Shown here piece after piece: positions 16,311 through 24,115 of a stretch of DNA of 64,000 bases. The stretch is from Deltaproteobacteria bacterium (lineage in GTDB: Bacteria > Myxococcota_A > Polyangia > Polyangiales > Ga0077539). The stretch is from contig JAUXYJ010000042.1 in NCBI GenBank assembly GCA_030694465.1, positions 102,045 through 166,044 of the forward strand. The letters run 5' to 3'. Below the pieces are notes generated by a model that made no database searches, was not told the DNA's origin, and was given only the letters and a program-made list of their open reading frames with translations. A program made the position numbers and the translations under genes. Position 1 is the stretch's first letter. Every line of letters begins with the position of its first letter.

Positions 16311-16715
16311 ATGACGTACCGAAGCTCTCCAGCGACAACCCAAGAGTCTGTCTCGCTGCCTCTCGACCGCCCCTGGGCGCTTATGGTTGGCGGGCTCTTG
16401 TCCGTGGTCGGCGTGACCGCCGCGCGGGTCGCCAACCGTGCGTGGCCGGGGCCGTTGTGGCTCCTCGCGGGTGGCGTCGCGGTGCTCTTGTCCGTGGTGG
16501 CGCTCGTCGGGTGGTGGCGTGCGCGGGCGCGCTTTCTCGCGTCGATTGCGCCGCTCAACGTGGGCGCTCAGGCGTCGCAGCGCGAGGCCCCGAGAGCGCA
16601 AGAGGACCGCCGCCGTGAGGCCAAGCAGACCCGAAACGAGTGGCTCGCGCTTGGCTTTGGGTTGGCGTTGGCGTTGACCTACGTTGGGTATGCTCTCTGC
16701 GATTTTGGGCGCTAG
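16311..16715 (+). CDS. Small membrane protein, unknown
   Basis: AAGGAG at 16299-16304 lies 6 bases before ATG at 16311, deciding this start over GTG at 16296. The 134-residue product has hydrophobic helices at about 25-45 and 50-70, a charged Arg/Glu/Gln segment at about 75-110, and a third hydrophobic helix near the C-terminus (LALGFGLALALTYVGYAL). It is probably an inner-membrane partner of the upstream gene. No family recognised. Confidence 0.55.
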   Translation: MTYRSSPATTQESVSLPLDRPWALMVGGLLSVVGVTAARVANRAWPGPLWLLAGGVAVLLSVVALVGWWRARARFLASIAPLNVGAQASQREAPRAQEDRRREAKQTRNEWLALGFGLALALTYVGYALCDFGR

Positions 16716-16736
16716 CGCGACGAGGTCGCAGCGCGC

Positions 16737-17165
16737 TCAAGAGCCCAGAACGAAGCCCACGAGCGCGAGAAACGCGCCGGCGAGTCCCAAGCCCAATACG
16801 AGCAGGCCCAAGCCAAACTGCTTGCGCACAACCGCCGTGATCCCGCCGATGGTCGCGACGAGGCTGCACACGAGCGAGACCAAGGTTGGGACCGCCAGCA
16901 TCTCCCAGCCTGCGCTGCGACCGCGAAAGCCTGCGATCAAGAACACCATCATCCCAGCCAAGAGCCCGATCACTCCGGCCGCGATCGAGCCCGTCGGGGC
17001 CTTGGGCTGCGTCCCCGCGTGCATGATCATTTGTTGCTGCGGATACCCCTGCTGCGGATACCCCTGCTGGGGATATTGCGGCTGCTGGTATTGGGGGTGC
17101 TGGGGATAGTGCGGAGGCTGCTGGTTGGGAGGCTGCATACTTAGGGTGGAGGCGGTATCAGACAA
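16737..17165 (-). CDS. Membrane protein with Pro/Gln/Tyr-rich N-terminal tail
   Basis: The first 50 residues are low complexity with repeated YPQQG units, then hydrophobic helices follow at about 60-80, 88-110 and 118-140. This resembles DUF4190-like small membrane proteins that carry PQ-rich cytoplasmic tails. Function unknown. It is convergent with the preceding plus-strand gene, with a 21-base gap. Confidence 0.6.
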   Translation of the reverse strand: MSDTASTLSMQPPNQQPPHYPQHPQYQQPQYPQQGYPQQGYPQQQMIMHAGTQPKAPTGSIAAGVIGLLAGMMVFLIAGFRGRSAGWEMLAVPTLVSLVCSLVATIGGITAVVRKQFGLGLLVLGLGLAGAFLALVGFVLGS

Positions 17166-17197
17166 CCGCGCCGACCGCTACGGAGCGAGCGAGAAGG

Positions 17198-18331
17198 TCA
17201 GGTCTGCATGGGCTTTGGCTGCGTAGAGAGCAGCGCGAGGGCTGCGGATTTCCACGCGGCGTCGATCGGGTGAAATCGGTCGGCGTGGCTCGCTTCGGAG
17301 ACGTGGGCGGCGAGCTCGTGCCACGGCAGCGCTGGCTCGCCCCATGAGACAGCGCTCACTGGGCGCGCGTCCGCGACGGTGACCTCGATGCCACGCCCCT
17401 CGATCCACACGCACCATGTCGCGATGCTGGTGTTGCGCTGGTAGGCGAGCCGAGTGTCCAAAAGCGCGTCGCCCAGGGCGCGCACAGCCCGCTCTGCTTC
17501 GTCTACCAGAGCCCGGGTAGTTGCGTCGATCAGTCTGGATTTAGCCTGAGGATTCGCAAAGAGAGCCTGCGCTGCGATCACTGACGCGAGGTGCTCACTC
17601 GCGGGGATCACGTGAGGCAGACGCGCAGAGCCACTGAAAAAATGGACCCACACGAACAAGCTCCCGGTGGTGCATCCGTGGGAAGCGTCGGCGGGTCCGA
17701 CAAAGCGAGCGCGGTCACCCTGCAGCGCAGCCATCAGCGCGCGTTGTTGCGTGAGGTGTGTGCGGGCTCGCTCGGCCATCGCGCGGTGGTGTTCGGTGGA
17801 CGCGATCACCGAATCTCGCGCAATCGGCAGGGTCTGCAGCAGCGCGAGGGCCTCGGGGTCGAGCCGCTCGACGCGCGTCCATGCGCTGGGCGTCGCGCAG
17901 ATCCAGTACAGGTCGACCCCGTCTCCGACCACGGTGCTCGCTTGCTGCGATTCAACGGTGGGGTACCAACGACAGAGCGCGACCGCGCCCTCGCGAACCC
18001 GCGCGAGGGTCTGCACGGTGTCCACGGTGTCTTGCGCTTGGCTCATCGCGGTCCATGGGCGCACGGTCTCGCGTCCCCGTTCTGCATACGCACGCAGCGT
18101 AGCGCAGAGGGCGTCGTGCGAGAGCTCCGTGCGTTCGGTGCCTCCGTAGCGGCCGTGCCCGCTCTCGTATGCGAACCAATGATCACACCGGACGTAGCGC
18201 CCGAAGCCCAGCGATTGCAGCGTCGAGCGCTCTGTCTCGCAGTGTGACATCGCGGTCTCGGGCACTCGCAAGGGCACGCCTAGATCGAGCAGCGCACACT
18301 GGGTGTCGATCCATCGCTCAAGGGTCTCCAT
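17198..18331 (-). CDS. Hypothetical protein
   Basis: The 377-residue product has no signal peptide, membrane helix or motif that I recognise. It contains mixed alpha/beta sequence with several Trp/Cys residues (CRWYPTVES; VDLYWICATPSAW; SIATWCVWIEGRG). ATG at 18331 is the only sensible start. It lies 32 bases upstream of the small PQ-rich membrane gene on the same strand, so they may share a transcript. Confidence 0.55.
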   Translation of the reverse strand: METLERWIDTQCALLDLGVPLRVPETAMSHCETERSTLQSLGFGRYVRCDHWFAYESGHGRYGGTERTELSHDALCATLRAYAERGRETVRPWTAMSQAQDTVDTVQTLARVREGAVALCRWYPTVESQQASTVVGDGVDLYWICATPSAWTRVERLDPEALALLQTLPIARDSVIASTEHHRAMAERARTHLTQQRALMAALQGDRARFVGPADASHGCTTGSLFVWVHFFSGSARLPHVIPASEHLASVIAAQALFANPQAKSRLIDATTRALVDEAERAVRALGDALLDTRLAYQRNTSIATWCVWIEGRGIEVTVADARPVSAVSWGEPALPWHELAAHVSEASHADRFHPIDAAWKSAALALLSTQPKPMQT

Positions 18332-18370
18332 GCGCGAGATCCTAGCGAATTGTCGGGTCTTTGCGTGCGC

Positions 18371-19549
18371 TCAGCCAGGGATGATCGTGGGGCAGCCGTA
18401 GAGCACCTGCACGCGAGCGGCACCGGCCTCGGACGCGCGGATCTCTTCGCACACGGGCCCATAGAACAAGATCGACCGCATCGAGGGGCTGTAGTCCCAG
18501 CCGTTGGACCGCGTGCGATCGCGCGGGACCACCCGGACGACGCCGGTGGGCGAGGTGTAGCGAACGTTGACCAGGTTGGGGTCGGCCGTGCTTGGGTCGA
18601 TGGTGTCGAGTGCGTATTCGCAGGTGCTCGTGCGGCCACGGATGGCGTCGAGCGCCATGTCGAGGTCGCGCTCAAAGTTCGCGTCGGCGATCGAGTAGTG
18701 ACACGTGGTGCTGGTGCACCCGGGCGCGCGCTCGGTGCCGGCGGCGGTTGCGATGGACGAGAGAAACGCGTTAGAGGCGTCGGGGGTTCCGATGGAGAAG
18801 GTGCGCACGACGGGCATGCCCGAGACGCCCGCGCGCACGGACGAGAGCACCGATGCCGTCGCGAGCCGCTCGACCTCGGCCAAACACGGCATGTCCGTGG
18901 GGTCACAGCGCCCGCGCCCAGTGCAGTCAAACGTGGGCAGCCCATCGGTGATCATCACCACGTAGCGTGTGGGTGCGGTCACGCCCATGAGCGCGCGCAT
19001 TTGCGCGATGGCGCCAGGCATTGCGCAGGCCATCGGGGTGCGCCCCGTGGCGGCGGTCATCGCGATTTTACTGAGCAATTGCGCACGGTTACCCGACAAA
19101 GGCCCCACGGGTACCGACGCCCTCGTGTAGTTACTCGCGCTGTCCCCCGCCGTCGGAACGCTGACCAAGTCCGTCGGAAAAAACATCAGCCCGACCTGGG
19201 TCTCAGGTGGCAATCGCATGACCAAGCGCGTGAGCGCTCGCTGCGCGGCGACCCAGCGTGAGACCCCCGCGGCGGTCGGGTCGTTCATCGAGTTGGATCG
19301 GTCGACCAAGAGCATGAGCGAGGCTGGCGCGCGCGTGGTCGAGAAGTCTTGCGATGCACATGCAGCATCGGGGTCCAGCGTCGTCCCGCCGTCGCGAGGC
19401 CCTGGGCTGCCGTCCCCGTTGCCTCCTGCGCCGTCACTGAGCGTCGCGTCGCCCGAACGCGCGTCCGTGCGCCTCCCGCTGTCGCCCGGAGGGTTGACGT
19501 CCTCTGCACAATTCACAAGCAAGACCAGCGCGAGGGCCCAACGCTTCAT
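18371..19549 (-). CDS. VWA-domain lipoprotein
   Basis: ATG at 19549 gives a signal peptide with lipobox-like LLVNC (Cys14); an upstream in-frame start at 19591 adds a poor leader. After an Asp/Gly-rich linker, a von Willebrand factor A domain spans about residues 70-290. The metal-binding MIDAS residues are present: DRSNSM (DxSxS), a Thr in TAATGRTP, and VVMITDG. VWA domains bind protein ligands through the metal. The C-terminal part carries two Cys pairs. It is likely displayed on the cell surface and is of a type very common in myxobacteria. The 5' side faces the divergent LysM gene. Confidence 0.8.
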   Translation of the reverse strand: MKRWALALVLLVNCAEDVNPPGDSGRRTDARSGDATLSDGAGGNGDGSPGPRDGGTTLDPDAACASQDFSTTRAPASLMLLVDRSNSMNDPTAAGVSRWVAAQRALTRLVMRLPPETQVGLMFFPTDLVSVPTAGDSASNYTRASVPVGPLSGNRAQLLSKIAMTAATGRTPMACAMPGAIAQMRALMGVTAPTRYVVMITDGLPTFDCTGRGRCDPTDMPCLAEVERLATASVLSSVRAGVSGMPVVRTFSIGTPDASNAFLSSIATAAGTERAPGCTSTTCHYSIADANFERDLDMALDAIRGRTSTCEYALDTIDPSTADPNLVNVRYTSPTGVVRVVPRDRTRSNGWDYSPSMRSILFYGPVCEEIRASEAGAARVQVLYGCPTIIPG

Positions 19550-19676
19550 AGCCGCCGAGTGTGCACGAACCGAGCCCTGGCTAGAAGCCACGCAGTGGTT
19601 TTCTCCGTCTTCGCGAGATCACAGCCGTGCGCGTTGGCAATCGCTCAGGCTCGGCAGTACGCGCTTGTACGCTTTC

Positions 19677-19767
19677 AGTGAATCCCCCGCGCGAATTGCA
19701 CGTTGAGTGAATCCCCACGGACACGCACGCGCCCATCGCGTGACAAGTGCCCCTCCCTTGTGACAAG
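19677..19767. promoter_or_regulatory. Two pairs of direct repeats in a divergent promoter region
   Basis: AGTGAATCCCC occurs at 19677-19687 and 19706-19716 (29-bp period). GTGACAAG occurs at 19740-19747 and 19760-19767 (20-bp period, about two helical turns). Both lie between the divergent VWA lipoprotein and LysM genes, suggesting activator or repressor sites. AAGGAG at 19764-19769 is part of the second copy but is rather far from the chosen start. Confidence 0.3.
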
Positions 19768-19788
19768 GAGCCACCGCGTAGAGAGCCG

Positions 19789-20625
19789 ATGACCCCCGAT
19801 AACCCTGTTGCGTTTGCTGTTTGTTCTCTCCGCGCTCGGTGCGCGAGCTTGCTCGTGGCCTTGTCGTTTTCTGCGCTGAGCAGTCTCTCGTACGCGCAGA
19901 CATCCCTCGCGGACCGCGTCTACGTGGTGCGCAACGGTGACACCCTCTCGATCATCGCGCAGCGCCTGGGTGTGTCAGCCGCAGATCTCGCCGCGCGCAA
20001 TTACCTCCAGCGCCCATACAACCTGCGAATTGGCAGGCGGTTGCGTCCGCCCGACGGAGTCTCCCGCGAGATCCTTCGTACGCTCCCGCACCGTGACGGA
20101 CGCCCCGGAGACCCGCCGCGCGGAGCGAGCGCGCCCGCTGCGTCGTCCCTTCCAGAGGGCCAAGTGCGCATCCGCCGCGAGGGCACGACCGAGGCCGCGA
20201 ACTTTGACCTCGCACACCTTGACCCAAGGGGCGCGCGCAGGCTCTCGGCCCTGTTGCGCTTGGACGCCGCGGAGGGCCAACGGCAGCCTCCGCCCATCGC
20301 GTTGCACCCAAGGCTCGTCTTCGCGCTGTCCCGCATCGCTGCACACTTCTCAGGCAAAACCCTGCGTATTTCACCGAGTGGGCGCGCTCAGTCTACCGAG
20401 CCCACGGGGCCCACGACCAACCACGGGAGAGGCACCGCGGTGGACCTGCGCATTGACAATGTGTCGATCCAAGCGCTGCACGAGTTTTGCCTTACGCTCG
20501 ATCGCGTGGGCTGTGGCAATCATCGCCGCGCGGGCTATGTGCATGTGGACGTGCGACGCGAGCGAGCGACCTGGGATGACGTCGGCGCGATCTTGCCAAT
20601 GGCCAACCATCCGCGCCCGCGTTAG
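19789..20625 (+). CDS. Secreted LysM protein with M15/DUF882-like peptidase domain
   Basis: ATG at 19789 is preceded by GAGAG; GTG at 19747 is an alternative. A signal sequence (LLVALSFSALSSLSYAQ) precedes a LysM module at about 43-87 (VRNGDTLSIIAQRLGVS). The C-terminal 100 residues resemble M15/DUF882 zinc DD-carboxypeptidases: TNHGRGTAVDLR supplies a His and an Asp, and YVHVDVR a second His. The family trims peptidoglycan stem peptides; LysM would target it to the wall. It is monocistronic and convergent with the next gene, with a hairpin between them. Confidence 0.75.
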   Translation: MTPDNPVAFAVCSLRARCASLLVALSFSALSSLSYAQTSLADRVYVVRNGDTLSIIAQRLGVSAADLAARNYLQRPYNLRIGRRLRPPDGVSREILRTLPHRDGRPGDPPRGASAPAASSLPEGQVRIRREGTTEAANFDLAHLDPRGARRLSALLRLDAAEGQRQPPPIALHPRLVFALSRIAAHFSGKTLRISPSGRAQSTEPTGPTTNHGRGTAVDLRIDNVSIQALHEFCLTLDRVGCGNHRRAGYVHVDVRRERATWDDVGAILPMANHPRPR

Positions 20626-20641
20626 GCTGCAAATTCGCAGC
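20626..20641. terminator. Hairpin between convergent genes (GCTGC-AAATTC-GCAGC)
   Basis: A perfect 5-bp stem with a 6-base AAATTC loop fills the space between the stop codon of the LysM-M15 gene (20623-20625) and the stop of the convergent gene at 20641. It contains the 10-mer GCAAATTCGC found in two other gene-end hairpins of the window. Likely bidirectional terminator or mRNA 3'-end structure. Confidence 0.45.
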
Positions 20642-21996
20642 TAGAGTGCGTATCCCGCGTCAAAGGCAAACCACGGAAGCAGCGGCACTACCGAGTGGTC
20701 CCAGTTGGGTGTGTCGTAGAGCAAATCGCGTGGTTCAAAGCTCGTCCGAACCTCGCCACAGCGTGACTGAATCCCGTGCACGAGCTCTTGGTTGTTGACC
20801 AAGTGACGCACGCCCACGGTGATCCGCGCGGCGACCGCGCCGTGCATAATCCTAAATTCGTTGCCGATCCCGAAGATCAGCCACATGGGCGTAAAGGGCC
20901 CCGTAGGCTGACAGGTGGAACCGCCCACCGGGGGCGAGGTTCCTCGCTGAATTTCGGTAAAATTCGTGCCAATCCCGACCAAAAGCGACGACGCAAACTG
21001 GTACGACCACGGCGCCCTCAGCACGACCGGAAAGAAAGCTACCCCCGGCCCAAACGGGTGCCCCGCGCCCAGGTTGGCTTCGACCTCGTACCAGGGCCGC
21101 GCCGCCCAACGCGCGCCGAGGGCCAAGATCCCCGCCGTGTGCCCAGTGCCCGCTTGCGCAAAGATCACAAAGGTCCGCTCCCAAGGGCGCGCGCCGGTGG
21201 GGTCTACCTCGCGGGCGTTGTCTTCGAGGGCCCTACGGATGCGCCCAATGGTCGAGAGAGGCGCCGTAGGGGGCCTCCGGGGGGCCACGATGGGGCTGGC
21301 GACGGGGCTGGGCGAGACAGCGGGTGCGCCGGCATCTGGGGGCACCGTGGAGGGGGGCACCGTGGAGGGGGGAGTCACAAAGCGCAGCGTGCGGGTCGCC
21401 CGTTGGGACTCTTGCAAGAGAATCACCTGCGAGGATTGCAATCCGTCCGCGCTGATCGCGTCGACAAAGTGCTCGCCCGGGTCTAGCGGGATCTCGGCTC
21501 CGAGCAGCGCCAACGGGAGCTCTCGGCCGTCGAGCGAGACGCTCTGCACCGTGTGCTCGGTCGAAGGCTCAAGGATGAGCCGCGCGAGCACCGGCTCGAT
21601 GGTCGTGATCGCGCGCGTTGCGTGGTCGCGTCGGGCGCTGTTTGTGGGGTCTGCGTCGAGCCGCAAGAACAAGCGATACTGATCGACTGCTTCGACGAGA
21701 TACCCTGAGTTTTGCGAGGCCAACGCGTGGTTGTAGTGCAAGAGCGCCGAGGGTCTCACCGCCAGTGCACGTCGAAATCGGTCACGCGCTTCGAGCCATC
21801 GGCCCTCTTCGGCGCGCTGGGCTCCCTCGCGAAAGAGAATGCGCGCGGCCTCGGCGGTCTCCGCGGGCGGCGACGTCGCCGGGTTGCTCACGGCGGTGGG
21901 GCTCTCAGCGGGCTGCCCGTGTGCCGTTGAGACACGAAAGAGCACAACGAGCCCAAACCGAATGCGAGAGTGCACCGTGAGCATGTGTGCACGCAT
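20641..21996 (-). CDS. Secreted TPR protein with PEGA-like region and C-terminal beta-barrel-like part
   Basis: A signal peptide is likely (RIRFGLVVLFRVSTAHGQ). TPR-like repeats occupy about 45-125 (FREGAQRAEEGRWLEARDRF; HYNHALASQNSGYLVEAVDQY). A PEGA-like beta segment follows (VSLDGRELPL...LDPGEHFVDA), then a Pro/Val/Ala-rich linker at about 215-250. The last 170 residues alternate aromatic and small residues and end in a hydrophobic strand (WFAFDAGYAL), as in outer-membrane barrels. The layout matches many myxobacterial periplasmic TPR/PEGA proteins of unknown role. It starts 12 bases after mlaD, so it may share the Mla transcript. Confidence 0.65.
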   Translation of the reverse strand: MRAHMLTVHSRIRFGLVVLFRVSTAHGQPAESPTAVSNPATSPPAETAEAARILFREGAQRAEEGRWLEARDRFRRALAVRPSALLHYNHALASQNSGYLVEAVDQYRLFLRLDADPTNSARRDHATRAITTIEPVLARLILEPSTEHTVQSVSLDGRELPLALLGAEIPLDPGEHFVDAISADGLQSSQVILLQESQRATRTLRFVTPPSTVPPSTVPPDAGAPAVSPSPVASPIVAPRRPPTAPLSTIGRIRRALEDNAREVDPTGARPWERTFVIFAQAGTGHTAGILALGARWAARPWYEVEANLGAGHPFGPGVAFFPVVLRAPWSYQFASSLLVGIGTNFTEIQRGTSPPVGGSTCQPTGPFTPMWLIFGIGNEFRIMHGAVAARITVGVRHLVNNQELVHGIQSRCGEVRTSFEPRDLLYDTPNWDHSVVPLLPWFAFDAGYAL

Positions 21997-22008
21997 CGGG
22001 GGGCTCTT

Positions 22009-23211
22009 TTAGGGCGCCGGGGTGGCGCTGGGTGCGGGCGGCGTGGGGTCTTGTGCGGGGCGCGTCGCCGGGGTTGGGCGCCCATCGCGCTCGCTCGTGC
22101 GAATCGAGTAGCGCACCATCGAGCGGAGGACCTCGTTGCGCGAGATATTTCCGACGAGGGATTTGATGTCCTCGTAGATCGAAGGGTCGACCAGAAGCCC
22201 GCCAATCGTGCCGCGTCCACGCTGTACGTCGCGCATAATGTCTCGCATGGACGAGGTCGCTTGGCGCACATCGCGGGCAGCCGCCGAGAGGTCGTCGCCG
22301 TAGATCAGGTTGTGCATCCCGCCGTTGCCTGTGCGCACATCGCGAGTGATCGCTGCGACTTCGCCCGCGGCCTCTCCAAGTCGACCGATGGCCTGGCCCC
22401 CGCGCTCGTCGTAGACCAACGCATGAATCATCCCGCGGCCAGTCCGCGCGTCTCGTGCCAAGGCCTCTACCTGGTGGGTCGTGCGCTCGACTGAGCCGAT
22501 CGCGCCGCGCGCCGCAGTGAGAGTCCCACGGATGTCCTCGGCCATGCGCGGATCACGCAGCAATCGCCCCACGGTCCCATCGCCGGTCGCGACCTGATCG
22601 CCCACCAAGCGCAGATCATGAACGAGCGCCACGAGGTCTGCAGAAAGCTGCGGGTTGGTCAGCGGGCGGGTAGCCACAATGATCGTGTCGAGCACCGTGT
22701 TCGCGCGCGCAAGAATGGTCCCCGCGTTGCGCATGGCGTCCGCGAGGGCGTCCTCGCTGCGACCCTCGATGGTCCCACCGTTTGGGACCGCCGGCTGCGC
22801 GGGGTCGCCCATGGTGATGTCGAGGGCTTTGTCTCCGAGCAAGCCCTTTGAGGCGATCTCGGCGACGCTGTTGCGACGCACACGCACCAGCGAGGTCTGG
22901 GTGATCTCAAAGTCGACGTGCATCTGCGTGTCTCGCGGCTCGCGACCAAAGCTCACCGCGGTGACCGAACCGATCACGATGCCGCCAAGACGCACGGGGC
23001 TGCCTGCTCGGAGTCCTGATGCGTTGGTAAACGACGTGTGCAAAATCACATGGGATTGAAAGAGATTGCGCTCGTTTCCAATGACAAAAATCAGCGCTGC
23101 GGTGGCCAGCAAGCCAAGCGCAACAAAGATGCCCACACGGAGGTAATTTGATCCCTTGGCGTCCACGGCGATGGGCGAGGTTCTACCACCGTTGTCGCGC
23201 ATGTCGCGCAT
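22009..23211 (-). CDS. mlaD: MlaD-type MCE-domain phospholipid transport protein
   Basis: A single N-terminal membrane anchor (LRVGIFVALGLLATAALIFV) is followed by an MCE/MlaD domain with the typical signature ASGLRAGSPVRLGGIVIGSV and the downstream GLLGDKALDITMG. The C-terminal 230 residues are a long helical region with repeated DVRTGNGGMHNLIYGD-like units (TGRGMIHALVYDE; RGRGTIGGLL), a known feature of extended MCE proteins. MlaD hexamers form a periplasmic channel that moves phospholipids between membranes together with MlaF ATPase and MlaE permease. ATG at 23211 is chosen over GTG at 23220. mlaF lies 79 bases upstream; mlaE is not present here. Confidence 0.85.
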   Translation of the reverse strand: MRDMRDNGGRTSPIAVDAKGSNYLRVGIFVALGLLATAALIFVIGNERNLFQSHVILHTSFTNASGLRAGSPVRLGGIVIGSVTAVSFGREPRDTQMHVDFEITQTSLVRVRRNSVAEIASKGLLGDKALDITMGDPAQPAVPNGGTIEGRSEDALADAMRNAGTILARANTVLDTIIVATRPLTNPQLSADLVALVHDLRLVGDQVATGDGTVGRLLRDPRMAEDIRGTLTAARGAIGSVERTTHQVEALARDARTGRGMIHALVYDERGGQAIGRLGEAAGEVAAITRDVRTGNGGMHNLIYGDDLSAAARDVRQATSSMRDIMRDVQRGRGTIGGLLVDPSIYEDIKSLVGNISRNEVLRSMVRYSIRTSERDGRPTPATRPAQDPTPPAPSATPAP

Positions 23212-23290
23212 GGCCTGCACGGCGGCTGCGTTTCTCGCTGCGCGCGACCGTGTACGAGACTACCCGGCGACGTCGCCGTAGCACGCTTGC

Positions 23291-24079
23291 TCAGCGTCCG
23301 AACAGGCTGGCCATCTCGTCTTCGGGGCTGCGGCCTTCGATGAAGTCTCGCACCGCGGGGGTCGTGCAGTTACGAAAGTGCTCTTGCGTCCCGTGCTCTG
23401 CGATCAAGCCTTTGTGCACAAACGCCAAGCGATCGGACACGGTAAACGCGGTGGTCATGTCATGAGTGACCACGATCGAGGTCACCTTGAGCTGATGCCT
23501 GAGCTTCACGATCAGGTGGTTCATTCGTGTGACGTTGACGGGGTCTAGGCCCGTCGTGGGCTCGTCGAAGAGGATGACCTCGGGCTGCAGCGCGATGGTG
23601 CGCGCGACGCCGACACGTTTTTTCATTCCGCCGGACAAATCCGCGGGCCGCATGGCTTCGATCCCAGGCATCCCGACGCTGGTGAGCGCCCAGCTCACGC
23701 GCTCCCAAATCGCGCGCTCGTTCATCGTGGCGGCGAAGTGTTCGCGCAGCCCATACGCCACGTTTTCTCCGACCGAAATCGAGTCAAACAGCGCACCGCT
23801 CTGAAAGACCATCCCCACGCGCTGTCGCAACCGGGCGATCTCTGCGACGTCCATCGCGCCGACCTCACGTCCATCGAAGGTGACGACCCCCGCGTCGGTG
23901 CTCAACAGCGCGATGAGCATCTTGAGCATCACGCTCTTGCCGACGCCAGAGCCACCCAAAATGGTCAGCGTCTCGCCCTGGTACACGTCCAAGTCGAGAC
24001 CGCGATAGACCACCTTCGGGCCAAAGGCTTTCTTCACGCCGCGAAACGTGATGATGGGCTTCTTTTCAGCCACGGGCAT
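23291..24079 (-). CDS. mlaF: MlaF-like ABC transporter ATP-binding protein
   Basis: All ABC ATPase motifs are present: Walker A GGSGVGKS, Q-loop MVFQSGALFDS, signature LSGGMKKR, Walker B VILFDEPTTGLDP, and switch His VVTHDM. The sequence FQSGALFDSISVGENVAYGLRE is characteristic of the MlaF/Ttg2A clade of phospholipid transporters. It should energise the MCE system with the downstream mlaD. ATG at 24079 is preferred to GTG at 24088. The permease gene mlaE normally lies beside mlaF, but is absent from this window. Confidence 0.9.
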   Translation of the reverse strand: MPVAEKKPIITFRGVKKAFGPKVVYRGLDLDVYQGETLTILGGSGVGKSVMLKMLIALLSTDAGVVTFDGREVGAMDVAEIARLRQRVGMVFQSGALFDSISVGENVAYGLREHFAATMNERAIWERVSWALTSVGMPGIEAMRPADLSGGMKKRVGVARTIALQPEVILFDEPTTGLDPVNVTRMNHLIVKLRHQLKVTSIVVTHDMTTAFTVSDRLAFVHKGLIAEHGTQEHFRNCTTPAVRDFIEGRSPEDEMASLFGR

Positions 24080-24101
24080 GGACCCCACGCATGATATTCG
24101 C

Positions 24102-24115
24102 GAGCAAATTCGCTC
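24102..24115. terminator. Hairpin at the end of the zinc-ribbon gene (GAGC-AAATTC-GCTC)
   Basis: A 4-bp stem with AAATTC loop lies directly after the minus-strand stop at 24116-24118 and before mlaF. It holds the same 10-mer GCAAATTCGC as the hairpins at 20626 and 27786. Terminator or processing site is the likely role; no U-tract is present. Confidence 0.35.
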
